Source of the DNA: Pseudomonadota bacterium
Lineage (GTDB): Bacteria > Pseudomonadota > Gammaproteobacteria > Burkholderiales > Burkholderiaceae_C
NCBI GenBank assembly: GCA_018241225.1
Contig: JAFEEG010000001.1
Coordinates: 62,001 to 126,000, forward strand
Length of the DNA: 64,000 nt
Reading direction: 5' to 3'
Below the pieces are notes generated by a model that saw nothing but the letters and a program-made list of their open reading frames with translations, had not been told where the DNA came from and ran no database searches. The translations under genes and the position numbers were made by a program. This document shows, piece after piece, positions 51,656 to 60,152 of the stretch. How positions within the stretch are numbered: the first letter of the stretch is position 1; each line of letters starts with the position of its first letter.

Positions 51656-52519
51656 ATGCAAATGAGCATGCGCATCACAGGCACCACCCGTGTCTTCTAC
51701 ATCCTTGGCGATCCGGTGGCGCAAGTGCGCGCACCCGAGGTCTACAACCGGCTTTTTGAATCGCACGGCGTCGACGCGGTGCTCGTGCCGCTGAAGCTGC
51801 CGGCCGCTGCCCTGCCCGGCTTCCTCGAACACGGCATGCGCGCGCAAAACGTGGGCGGCTTCTGGGCCACCATTCCGCACAAGTCGCAACTGGCCGAACT
51901 GCTGCAGCCCACCGACCCGGTCGCTGCCATTGCGGGCGCGGTCAATGCGGTCAAGCGCCATCCGGATGGCCGGCTGGAGGCGGCGCTGTTCGACGGCATC
52001 GGCTTCGTGAAGGGACTGGACCATTTCGGCATCGACGTGGCCGGCCGGCGCGTGCTGGTGGTGGGCGCGGGTGGCGGTGGCCATGCGGTGGCGGCGGCCA
52101 TTGCGCAGCGTGGGCCGTCGCGGCTGGCGGTGTTCAACCGCACGCGCGAGCGGGCCCAGGCCCTGGTGAGCCGGCTGCAGCCCCTGGCAGGAGATGCTGC
52201 CGTGGTGGCCGACACTGCGGACCCGGCAAGCTTCGACCTCGTCGTCAACTGCACCTCGCAAGGGCTCAAGCCCGGCGACGCCCTGCCCTTCGATCCGTCG
52301 CGCGTCGATACCGGCGCCGCGGTGGTCGACATCATCATGACCCGCGAGCCCACGCCCTTGCTGCAGGCCTGCCGCGCGCGTGGCCTGAAGGCGCAAGCCG
52401 GCTTCGAGATGCTGGTGCAGCAGGTGCCCGAATACCTGCGCTTCTTCGGCTTCGACGCCATCGCCCAGAGCCTGCAATCGAACCTGGATGTGGTGCGCGC
52501 CATGCTCTATCCGAAGTAG
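51656..52519 (+). CDS. AroE-like shikimate/quinate dehydrogenase family protein
   Basis: A 287-residue shikimate-dehydrogenase-family oxidoreductase. The catalytic Lys is retained in IPHKSQLAE, the nucleotide fold is VLVVGAGGGGHAV with the NRTRERA NADP-type loop, and GFEMLVQQ closes the site. The substrate-binding SxS motif of AroE (SKSP) is here VRAP (QVRAPEVYN), so the substrate is probably not shikimate. It heads a run with an amino-acid-type binding protein and an amidohydrolase, pointing to a catabolic role. ATGs at 51656 and 51665 are both possible starts. Confidence 0.85.
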   Translation: MQMSMRITGTTRVFYILGDPVAQVRAPEVYNRLFESHGVDAVLVPLKLPAAALPGFLEHGMRAQNVGGFWATIPHKSQLAELLQPTDPVAAIAGAVNAVKRHPDGRLEAALFDGIGFVKGLDHFGIDVAGRRVLVVGAGGGGHAVAAAIAQRGPSRLAVFNRTRERAQALVSRLQPLAGDAAVVADTADPASFDLVVNCTSQGLKPGDALPFDPSRVDTGAAVVDIIMTREPTPLLQACRARGLKAQAGFEMLVQQVPEYLRFFGFDAIAQSLQSNLDVVRAMLYPK

Positions 52520-52562
52520 CGGCGCCCGTGTTCCCAACGACGACAAGAACGAGGAGACATGC

Positions 52563-53717
52563 ATGCGTAATGGAAGACACCTGAACCCCCTGCTGGCCGG
52601 CATCGGCCTGGCCCTGGCCATGGGCACCGCCAGCGCCCAGACAGAGCCGGTCAAGATCGCGGCGCTGGTCGAGCTGTCGGGCGCCGGCGCCACATCGGGC
52701 ACCAACTTCAAGAACGGCGCGGAACTGGCGGTGAAGGAGATCAACGCTGCCGGCGGCATTCTCGGGCGCAAGCTGCAGATGAGCGTGGCCGACACGCAAA
52801 GCAACCCCGGCGTGGCCAAGGGCCTGGCCACCAAGGCGGTGGACGACGGCGCGTTCGCGGTGTTCGGTCCGGTGTTCTCCGGCTCGATCCTGGTGAGCAT
52901 GGCCGAGACCCGGCGCGCGCAGATTCCAAACTTCACCGGCGGCGAGGCGGCGGCCATCACCAAGCAGGGCAACCCCTACATCTTCCGCACCAGCTTCACG
53001 CAGGACACGGCCATGCCCAAGGTGGCCCGCTACATCGCCACGCGCATGGGCGCCAAGACCGTGGCGCTGATCTACGTGAACAACGACTTCGGCAAGGGCG
53101 GGCGCGAATCGCTGGTGAAGGCGCTGGAGCCGCTGGGCGTGAAGGTCATCGCGGACATCTCGACCGAGCAGAACCAGCTGGACTTCTCGGCCGCGGTGCT
53201 CAAGGCCAAGCAGAGCAATGCGGACGTGGTGTTCGTCTATTCGAACGAGGAAGAGTCGGCCCGGGCCCTGCGCGAGTTGCGCAAGCAGGGCGTGAGCAAG
53301 CCCATCGTGGGCGAGACGGTGCTCACCAGCCAGAAGGTGATCGAGCTGGCCGGCGACGCGGCCAACGGCGCCATTGCCCACGTGGGGCTCACGGCCGATG
53401 CGCCGCTGGCGCCGGTGCGCGCCTTTCGCGAACGCTTCGAGCGCGAATACAAGTTCATCCCCGACCACAACGGCGTGAAGGGCTACACGGGCGTGTTCAT
53501 CCTCAAGGCCGCGGTGGAAAAGGTGGGCCGCTTCGACAACAAGGCCGTCGCCCAGGCGCTGCACGGCATGTCGATCAAGGTGGCACAGAACCCGGGCGTG
53601 CTGATGGACGTGTCTTTCGACGCCAACGGCGACCTCGACCGTGAGAGCTTCATGACCGAGGCGCAGGGCGGCAAGCAGGTGGTCAAGGAGATCCTTCCGG
53701 CACTCGGTGCAAGGTAG
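52563..53717 (+). CDS. Branched-chain-amino-acid-type ABC substrate-binding protein
   Basis: Periplasmic binding protein of 384 residues (LivJ/PBP1 fold). The signal peptide ends near GTASAQ (about 25). The mature protein shows KIAALVELSGAGATSGTNFK, ELAVKEINAAGGILGRKLQM and AVFGPVFSGSILVSMAETRR, typical for LivK/urea/aromatic-acid binders. No permease or ATPase genes are adjacent; it could use the liv system encoded at 61371-64000 or one elsewhere. The GAGGAG ribosome site and a second ATG four bases upstream out of frame are visible. Confidence 0.92.
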   Translation: MRNGRHLNPLLAGIGLALAMGTASAQTEPVKIAALVELSGAGATSGTNFKNGAELAVKEINAAGGILGRKLQMSVADTQSNPGVAKGLATKAVDDGAFAVFGPVFSGSILVSMAETRRAQIPNFTGGEAAAITKQGNPYIFRTSFTQDTAMPKVARYIATRMGAKTVALIYVNNDFGKGGRESLVKALEPLGVKVIADISTEQNQLDFSAAVLKAKQSNADVVFVYSNEEESARALRELRKQGVSKPIVGETVLTSQKVIELAGDAANGAIAHVGLTADAPLAPVRAFRERFEREYKFIPDHNGVKGYTGVFILKAAVEKVGRFDNKAVAQALHGMSIKVAQNPGVLMDVSFDANGDLDRESFMTEAQGGKQVVKEILPALGAR

Positions 53718-53726
53718 ATTGGCGAC

Positions 53727-54551
53727 ATGAGCGTTTTCGAAGAAGACAAGATCGACTGCCACTGCCACGTGCTCGACCCGGCGCGCTTTCCCTACGCGCC
53801 GGACGTGGCCTACCGGCCCGCGGGCCAGGAGGTCGGGCCGGTGGAGCAATACCTGCAGGTGATGGACGCCTACGGCATCCGGCATGCCCTGCTGGTGGCG
53901 CCCAACTCGGGCTACAACCTGGACAACCGCTGCCTGCTCGATGCCATCGCCAGGGGCGCAGGCCGCTTCAAGGGCATTGCCATCGTGCCGCTGGACATCG
54001 GGCGCGATGCGCTCGTTGCACTGCGCGACCGGGGCATCGTGGGCGTGGCCTTCAACGCCACGCTGCTCGGCACGGCCTGCTACCAGGGCACCGGGCCGCT
54101 GCTGCGCATGCTCGAAGAGCTGGGCATGTGCCTGTCGCTGCAGGTCGAGCATGACCAATTGCTGCAGCTGCGCCCCCTGCTCGAGGACAGCGGCGTGCGC
54201 GTGCTGATCGACCATTGCGGGCGGCCCGCCGCCGGCGGCGGCATCGCGCAGGCCGGCTTCCAGGCGCTGCTGGCGCTGGCCGGCAGCGGACGCGTGGCGG
54301 TCAAGCTCTCGGGCTATCAGAAGTTCTCGGCGCTGGCCGCGCCCTTTGCCGACACGCGGCCCTTCATCGAGGCACTGCTCGAACGGTTCACGCCGCAGCA
54401 GTGCGTGTGGGCCAGCGACTGGCCCTTTCTGCGCGCGCCGCAACGCCTGGACGTGGGGCCGCTCTTGCAGCAGTTCGAGAAGCTCGTGCCGCGTGAAGCG
54501 GACCGCCGCAAGATCCTGTGGGAGACGCCGCGGCGCCTGCTGGGCTTCTGA
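53727..54551 (+). CDS. Amidohydrolase-family lactonase (2-pyrone-4,6-dicarboxylate hydrolase-like, COG3618)
   Basis: A 274-residue TIM-barrel metal hydrolase. The N-terminal metal motif is DCHCHVLD (H12, H14), further His/Asp positions are in LIDHCGRP and the closing WASDWPF. The pattern and length fit PDC lactonase LigI and related lactonases/decarboxylases of aromatic degradation. It starts 9 bases after the binding-protein gene, so it is in one operon with it. Confidence 0.87.
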   Translation: MSVFEEDKIDCHCHVLDPARFPYAPDVAYRPAGQEVGPVEQYLQVMDAYGIRHALLVAPNSGYNLDNRCLLDAIARGAGRFKGIAIVPLDIGRDALVALRDRGIVGVAFNATLLGTACYQGTGPLLRMLEELGMCLSLQVEHDQLLQLRPLLEDSGVRVLIDHCGRPAAGGGIAQAGFQALLALAGSGRVAVKLSGYQKFSALAAPFADTRPFIEALLERFTPQQCVWASDWPFLRAPQRLDVGPLLQQFEKLVPREADRRKILWETPRRLLGF

Positions 54552-54620
54552 GTGCGCGAATGGGGCGAATCAAGGCCCTGCGCGCTCGCATGTCGCATCG
54601 ATGTGGCAGGATCGCCCGCC

Positions 54621-55544
54621 ATGTCTTCCCAGCCCTTGCCGACACGGCAGTTGCACTCCCACGCCAACGGCCGCGCCATCGCCATGATGGTCGGCGCCAT
54701 GACCTGCTTTGTCTTCAACGATGCGCTGGTCAAGCATGTGAGCCAGTCCATGCCCTCGGCGCAGCTGATCTTCGTGCGCGGGTTGATCGCCTCTGCACTG
54801 GTGCTGCTGGTGGCGCGGCACTTCGGCGTGCTGGGCCAGGCCAGCCAGGTGCTCAATGCACGGGTGGCATTGCGCGCCACGGTCGATGCGTGCGCGACCA
54901 TGCTCTACCTGATGTCGCTGTTTCACCTGCCCATTGCCAACGCCACGGCCATCAACCTGGCCGCCCCCTTGTTCATGACGATGTTCGCCGTGTTCTTCCT
55001 GGGCGAGCGTGCCGGCGCCGCGCGCTGGTTCGCGGTGGTGATGGGCTTTGTCGGCGTGGTGTGCATCGTGCAGCCCAGCGGCGACGGCTTCAACGCGTGG
55101 TCGCTGATGTGCCTGCTGGGCACCCTGTTCCACGCCACGCGCGACCTGCTCACGCGGCGCATCGACCCGGCCATTCCGTCCATCATCATCACGCTGGCCA
55201 CGGCGCTGTCGGTCACCCTGCTGTCGGGCCTGTTCACCTTGGCCAGCGGCTGGCAGCCCGTCAGCCTGCACGAACTGGCCCTGCTGAGTGTTGCGGCTGT
55301 CTTCCTGGCTTCGGGCTACCTGCTGCTGGTGCAGTGCATGCGCACGGGCGAGGTCACGCTGACGGCGCCGTTCCGCTACTCGGCGGTGCTCATCGCGGTG
55401 GCGCTGGGCTTCGTGGTGTGGAACGAAACCCCTGACGGCTGGGCCTGGCTGGGCATCGCACTGCTGGTGGGCTCGGGGCTGCACATGCTGCGCAGCGAGC
55501 GCGGCCGAAGCCGCGCGGCCACATTGGACGCGCAGCCCGAGTAG
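54621..55544 (+). CDS. EamA/DMT-family transporter
   Basis: Inner-membrane drug/metabolite transporter of 307 residues with ten predicted TM helices in two EamA repeats (MMVGAMTCFVFNDALVKHVS start; LGERAGAARWFAVVMGFVGV end of repeat 1; PFRYSAVLIAVALGFVVWNE in repeat 2). The ATG at 54621 puts a short tail before TM1; an upstream GTG at 54552 would add 23 non-membrane residues. It follows the lactonase gene by 69 bases and ends 4 bases from the convergent LysR gene. Confidence 0.88.
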   Translation: MSSQPLPTRQLHSHANGRAIAMMVGAMTCFVFNDALVKHVSQSMPSAQLIFVRGLIASALVLLVARHFGVLGQASQVLNARVALRATVDACATMLYLMSLFHLPIANATAINLAAPLFMTMFAVFFLGERAGAARWFAVVMGFVGVVCIVQPSGDGFNAWSLMCLLGTLFHATRDLLTRRIDPAIPSIIITLATALSVTLLSGLFTLASGWQPVSLHELALLSVAAVFLASGYLLLVQCMRTGEVTLTAPFRYSAVLIAVALGFVVWNETPDGWAWLGIALLVGSGLHMLRSERGRSRAATLDAQPE

Positions 55545-55548
55545 CGGT

Positions 55549-56484
55549 TCAGGCCGAAGCGGCGCGCCCGAGCTTGCGTCGGCCCAGCGCATTGACCGAA
55601 TCCACCATTCGATTCACGAAGGCGCGCACCAGCGGCGGCAGGGTGCGGCCCTGCAACGACAGCGCCTGCAGGCGCCGCAGCTGCAGCATGGGCTCGTCGA
55701 ATGGCCGCGCCACCACGGCGCCAGCCTCGATCAGCCCGGCCACGGTGAGCTGACCCGACAGCATGATGTCGCGCTCGCGCAGCAGCGGCAGCATCACGGT
55801 GGAAAAGTTGCTCACGAACAGCGGCTGGTATTGAAGCCCCTGCGCATTGCACGCCAGGTCCAGCAGTTGCCGCGCCGTCACGCCCGGGTTGCCCACCAGC
55901 AGCGGGTATTGCACCGCCTGTGCAAGCCGCACGCTTCGGCCACGCGCCAGCGGATGCCGCGGGCGCATCACCGCCAGCACCGGCGCGGGCGCCGCATGCT
56001 CGACCCGCAGGCCGGCTTCGGGTGCCACGACGTACTTCAGGCCGATGTCCGACTCGCCGCGCAAGATGCGCTGGCTCACCTCTTCGGGCGAACCCACGTG
56101 CAGCTCGAGGCCCGCTGCCGGCTCGGCGGCCTGGAACTCGCGCATCAGCTCCTGCATGAAGCCGCTGGCAAAGCCCTCGGTGCAGCACACGCGCACCCGC
56201 GCCGATGCCTGGCCGCCGAGGCTGCGCACTTCCTGCAGCACGTGGTCGGCGTCCAGCAAGGTGTTGCGCAGGTGCGCCGCCAGCCGGTGGCCGGCGGGGG
56301 TGAGGTCCATGCCCTGGCGATGCCGCTCGAACAGCGGCGTGCCCAGGGCGTCCTCCAGCTTGGCAAGCTGCCGGCTCACCGCCGAGGCGGCAACGAACAG
56401 GCGCGCGGCGGCCTGGTTGACCGAGCCCGCCTGCGCCACCTCCAGGAAGTAGCGCATGGGCATGCTGAGCAAGAGGGGATGCAT
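55549..56484 (-). CDS. LysR-family transcriptional regulator
   Basis: A 311-residue LysR regulator. The N-terminal winged helix is FLEVAQAGSVNQAAARLFVA, then SAVSRQLAKLEDALGTPLF and ERHRQGMDLTPAG; the C-terminal substrate-binding domain follows from about residue 90. Start is the ATG at 56484. It is divergent from the M20 peptidase/Bug genes across 107 bases and probably controls them, a common arrangement in Burkholderiales; ligand unknown. Confidence 0.93.
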   Translation of the reverse strand: MHPLLLSMPMRYFLEVAQAGSVNQAAARLFVAASAVSRQLAKLEDALGTPLFERHRQGMDLTPAGHRLAAHLRNTLLDADHVLQEVRSLGGQASARVRVCCTEGFASGFMQELMREFQAAEPAAGLELHVGSPEEVSQRILRGESDIGLKYVVAPEAGLRVEHAAPAPVLAVMRPRHPLARGRSVRLAQAVQYPLLVGNPGVTARQLLDLACNAQGLQYQPLFVSNFSTVMLPLLRERDIMLSGQLTVAGLIEAGAVVARPFDEPMLQLRRLQALSLQGRTLPPLVRAFVNRMVDSVNALGRRKLGRAASA

Positions 56485-56591
56485 CCGGCTTTTCCTTGGT
56501 ATTGCCTCAAAGGCAACGCCAGTGTGCCAAAACGATAGCGCAGGCAATGCCCTTCTGGCGTTCCACTAGCGTCATCCTCCGTGACAAGACC

Positions 56592-58004
56592 ATGACCCGA
56601 CACGATGCCCTTGCCCTGGCCGGCGCCTACTTCGACGACGGCCGCTTCTTCGCAGACCTCTCGCGCCGGGTGGCGTTGCGCACCGAAAGCGACACCGGCA
56701 CCGTGCCGCCCGCCCTTGCCGCCTACCTGCAGGGCGAGCTGGCGCCCCGGCTGGCGCCGCTGGGCTTCGACTGCGAAATCGCGCCCAACCCCACGAAGGG
56801 CGGCGGCCCCTTCCTGATCGCGCGCCGCGTGGAAGACCCCGGCCTGCCCACCGTCCTGAGCTACGGACATGGCGACGTGGTGAGCGGGCAGGACGCACTC
56901 TGGCGCGATGGCCTGTCGCCCTGGCAGCTCGAAGCGCGCGGCGAGCGCTGGTACGGCCGCGGCACCGCGGACAACAAGGGCCAGCACACCATCGCCCTTG
57001 GCGCGCTCGAAGCGGTGCTGCAAGCCCGCAACGGGCGGCTGGGCTACAACATCACCTGGCTGATCGAGACAGGCGAGGAAGCAGCCTCGCCGGGCCTGGA
57101 GGCCCTGTGCGACACACGGCGCAGCCAATTGGCGGCCGACCTCTTCATTGCCAGCGACGGGCCACGGGTTCGCGCCTCCAGGCCCACGCTCTTCCTGGGC
57201 TCGCGCGGCGCGGTCAACTTCTCGCTTCGGCTGAAAGCGCGGGATCGGGGCTACCACTCGGGCAACTGGGGCGGCGTGCTGAGCAACCCGGCCACGGTGC
57301 TCGCCCACGCCGTCGCAACGCTGGTGGATGCGCGCGGGCGCATCCTGGTCGATGCGCTTCGCCCGCCGCCGCTGAGCGACGCGCTGCGCAACGCCGTGGC
57401 GCAACTGGAAATCGGCGGCGGCACCGACGATCCCGAGCTGAGCGCCGACTGGGGCGAGCCCGGCCTGTCGCCTGCCGAACGGCTGGTGGGCTGGAACACG
57501 ATCGAAGTGCTGGCCCTGGGCGCCGGCGCGCCGCAACGGCCGGTCAATGCCATTCCCGCCGAAGCCGTGGCGCACTGCCAGTTGCGCTTCGTGGTGGGCA
57601 CGCCGTGGCAAGAGCTGGCGCGCATCGTGCGCGAACACCTGGCCGCGCACGGATTCGAACAGGTGCAGGTCGATGTCACGCTCAGCGGCGCCGCCACGCG
57701 GCTGGACCTGGCCAACCCGTGGGTCGACTGGGCGCTGCGCTCCATCGAGACGAGCAGCCAGCAGCCAGCCGATCTGCTGCCCAACCTGGCGGGCTCGCTG
57801 CCCAACGACATCTTTGCGCGCCTGCTGGGCCTTCCCACGCTGTGGGTGCCGCACTCCTACCCGGCCTGCGCCCAGCACGCGCCGAACGAGCACCTGCTGG
57901 CGCCGCTGGCGCGCGAGGGGCTGCAGATCATGGCCGGCCTCTACTGGGACCTTGGCGAGCCTCACGCACCGTGGCGCGAAGGCGCAGTGACCGACCTCGG
58001 CTGA
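56592..58004 (+). CDS. M20-family metallopeptidase (dipeptidase/deacylase-like)
   Basis: A 470-residue zinc hydrolase. Metal ligands and catalytic residues are visible in order: LSYGHGDVV (His/Asp), GRGTADNKGQ (bridging Asp), IETGEEAASPG (catalytic Glu pair), IASDGPR (Asp) and CAQHAPNEH (His). The dimerisation domain sits between about 200 and 330. No signal peptide. It is divergent from a LysR gene and 46 bases upstream of a Bug-family binding-protein gene, so the imported substrate is probably an amide or peptide of an organic acid. Confidence 0.9.
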   Translation: MTRHDALALAGAYFDDGRFFADLSRRVALRTESDTGTVPPALAAYLQGELAPRLAPLGFDCEIAPNPTKGGGPFLIARRVEDPGLPTVLSYGHGDVVSGQDALWRDGLSPWQLEARGERWYGRGTADNKGQHTIALGALEAVLQARNGRLGYNITWLIETGEEAASPGLEALCDTRRSQLAADLFIASDGPRVRASRPTLFLGSRGAVNFSLRLKARDRGYHSGNWGGVLSNPATVLAHAVATLVDARGRILVDALRPPPLSDALRNAVAQLEIGGGTDDPELSADWGEPGLSPAERLVGWNTIEVLALGAGAPQRPVNAIPAEAVAHCQLRFVVGTPWQELARIVREHLAAHGFEQVQVDVTLSGAATRLDLANPWVDWALRSIETSSQQPADLLPNLAGSLPNDIFARLLGLPTLWVPHSYPACAQHAPNEHLLAPLAREGLQIMAGLYWDLGEPHAPWREGAVTDLG

Positions 58005-58050
58005 CGCCTGCCAGCGATTGCAGATTCACTTTCTTCCCGACGCCCTCCCG

Positions 58051-59028
58051 ATGAACAAGCGCAACCTCGTCCTGGCCCTGGCGGCCACTGCCACCCTGCT
58101 CGCCCCCGCTCTCGGCCGGGCCCAGGACGCCTGGCCCGCCAAGCCCATCCGCCTGATCGTGCCCTTCCCGCCCGGCGGCGGCACCGACATCGTCGCCCGC
58201 ACGCTCGGGCAGAAGCTGAGCGAACGGCTGCATCAGCCGGTGGTCATCGACAACAAGCCCGGCGCCTCGACCATCATCGGCACCGACGCCGTGGCCAAGG
58301 CGGCGCCGGACGGCTACACGCTGCTGCTCTCGGGCTCCACCAGCTTCAGCGTCAACCCTGCCCTGCGCGCCAGGCTGCCCTACGACCCGATGACCGACCT
58401 GGCGCCCATTGCCATCGTGGCGCGCACGCCGCTGGTGCTGGTGGTGGCGCAGAACGCGCCGTGGAAGACGCTGGACCAGTTCGTGGCCTCCGCCAAGGCC
58501 AAGCCGCAGGGCATCCGATATGCCACCTTCGGAGCCGGCTCGGGCCCGCACCTGGCGGGCGAGCTGTTCGCGCTGGCGGCCGGCGTGAAGCTGCAGGACG
58601 TGCCCTACAAAGGCAGCGCGCAAGCCACGCTCGCGGTGATGAGCGGCGAGATCGAAGCCGACATCGACACCGTGGCCACCGTGGCGCCGCACATCCGTGC
58701 CGGCAAGCTGCGCGCGCTGGGCATCGTGGGCGCCACACGCTCCAGCCTGCTGCCCGAGGTGAAGACGATGGCCGAGCAGAAGCTGCCCGAAGCCACCTTC
58801 GACGCCTGGTACGGCTTTGCCGCACCTGCCAAGACACCCGCTGCGGTGGTGGAGCGGATCAGCCGCGAAGTGCTCGCGGTCATGGCCGACCCGGCACTGC
58901 AGGCGCAGCTTCGCGCGCAGGGCATGGAGCCGGCCGCCCTTGGCGCCGCGCCGTTCCGCGCCCAGATGGAAAGCGAGATCGCGCGCTACCGTGCGCTGGC
59001 GCATCGCGCAGGCATTGCGGCGGAATGA
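58051..59028 (+). CDS. Bug-family (tripartite tricarboxylate transporter) substrate-binding protein
   Basis: Periplasmic binding protein of 325 residues. The signal peptide ends at about ALGRAQ (residue 25). The mature N-terminus WPAKPIRLIVPFPPGGGTDI is the Bug signature, with VVIDNKPGASTIIGTDAVAK and GSGPHLAGELF. Bug proteins bind carboxylates, amides or aromatic acids. It is cotranscribed with the M20 peptidase; no TctA/TctB membrane genes are nearby, as is usual for the many orphan Bug proteins of this group. Confidence 0.94.
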   Translation: MNKRNLVLALAATATLLAPALGRAQDAWPAKPIRLIVPFPPGGGTDIVARTLGQKLSERLHQPVVIDNKPGASTIIGTDAVAKAAPDGYTLLLSGSTSFSVNPALRARLPYDPMTDLAPIAIVARTPLVLVVAQNAPWKTLDQFVASAKAKPQGIRYATFGAGSGPHLAGELFALAAGVKLQDVPYKGSAQATLAVMSGEIEADIDTVATVAPHIRAGKLRALGIVGATRSSLLPEVKTMAEQKLPEATFDAWYGFAAPAKTPAAVVERISREVLAVMADPALQAQLRAQGMEPAALGAAPFRAQMESEIARYRALAHRAGIAAE

Positions 59029-59064
59029 TCCGCGGGCGTGCCGGCTTCCGTCATGCCAGTCGGA

Positions 59065-60027
59065 CTACTCCTGCACCACCGCAACGGGCATCTGCGACAG
59101 GTTGGCCCGGTAGCGCCGGCTGCATGGCACCTGGCTGCCGTCGCGCATGTGCAGCCGCGCGTCGCCGCCGTCGAGCGGCTCGATCTCGCTGATGCGGTCC
59201 AGGTGCGCGGCGTAGCTGCGGTGCACCCGGGCATAGCGCGCCGGGTCCAGCTGGCCGAGCAGGTCGGTGAGCGTGGCGCGCAGCAGGTAGTCGTGGCCGT
59301 TGACGTGCAGGCCGACATAGTTGCCCTGGGCCTGCACCCAGTCGATGTCGGCGGCATTGATGAGGAATTCGCGCCGCAGCTTGCGCACCAGGAAGCGCTC
59401 GGGCCTTGCGGCTGCCCCGGGGCCGGGCGATGGCGCATCGACGGGCGGCGCCTGCGGGGTGGCCTGCACCGGTGAGGCGGGTTCCTCGGGTTCGTCGAGC
59501 ATCCGCGCCTCGCCCTGCAGCCGCAGCATGAACAGGCGATAGAAGCGGATGCCCAGCACGATCAGCGCGTAGGCCCGCACGTCCTTCAGGAACTCGTAGG
59601 GCCAGCGCACCAGCCAGTTGCCGAAGCTGTAGTGCTCGTCCACGGCGGCGTACACCGCCTTGCGGATGAGCACCATGGCGGCCACGTGCACCAGGCTGAA
59701 CACCACGCTGCCCAGCAGGTGCCAGGGCAGGTTCTGGCGCAGGTGGTCCAGGTCCATCGGAAAACGCCGCTCGAAGGCGAACACCGCCGGCAGCAGCGCC
59801 AGCAGGCTGAACTGGCTGCTCAGCTCCCAGGTCAGTACCTGCCAGAACGCCACCTCGCGCCCGCTGCTTTGCACGTCCATCGCGGCCACCGCCACGCTGG
59901 CGCCGATCTGCACGACCACCACCAGCAGCCAGAAGGCGATTTCGGTGCGCCGCCGAAACGGCCGGTAACGCTCGTACAGGTTGGGGCGATGCGTCGGCAT
60001 GGCCGGCATTCTCATCACATTGGGCAC
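59065..60027 (-). CDS. Membrane-anchored LytTR-family transcriptional regulator
   Basis: A 320-residue protein with four TM helices in residues 25-175 (FWLLVVVVQIGASVAVAAMD; LLALLPAVFAFERRFP; VVFSLVHVAAMVLIRKAVYA; YALIVLGIRFYRLFML), a Pro-rich linker (about 185-210) and a C-terminal LytTR DNA-binding domain (LRREFLINAADIDWVQAQGN; YARVHRSYAAHLDRI). It lacks a receiver domain, so DNA binding is tied directly to the membrane module. Start is uncertain: ATGs in frame at residues 1, 5, 7 and 10. It is divergent from the acyltransferase gene. Confidence 0.88.
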   Translation of the reverse strand: MPNVMRMPAMPTHRPNLYERYRPFRRRTEIAFWLLVVVVQIGASVAVAAMDVQSSGREVAFWQVLTWELSSQFSLLALLPAVFAFERRFPMDLDHLRQNLPWHLLGSVVFSLVHVAAMVLIRKAVYAAVDEHYSFGNWLVRWPYEFLKDVRAYALIVLGIRFYRLFMLRLQGEARMLDEPEEPASPVQATPQAPPVDAPSPGPGAAARPERFLVRKLRREFLINAADIDWVQAQGNYVGLHVNGHDYLLRATLTDLLGQLDPARYARVHRSYAAHLDRISEIEPLDGGDARLHMRDGSQVPCSRRYRANLSQMPVAVVQE

Positions 60028-60152
60028 GAGCGGGGCGAAATTCGTCCCTGCGGCTCACCACTCGTCCCAAACTGCCCCGCGTTCGCACCATTGGCGCGCT
60101 GCCGGGGCGCGGCGGCAAGCAGCATGGCCCCACCTCGACACCGGAGAGCGCC

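Noticed and set aside
52335..54443. 702-codon minus-strand open frame
   Set aside because: Antisense to the binding-protein and lactonase genes, which have clear signal peptide and metal motifs on the plus strand.
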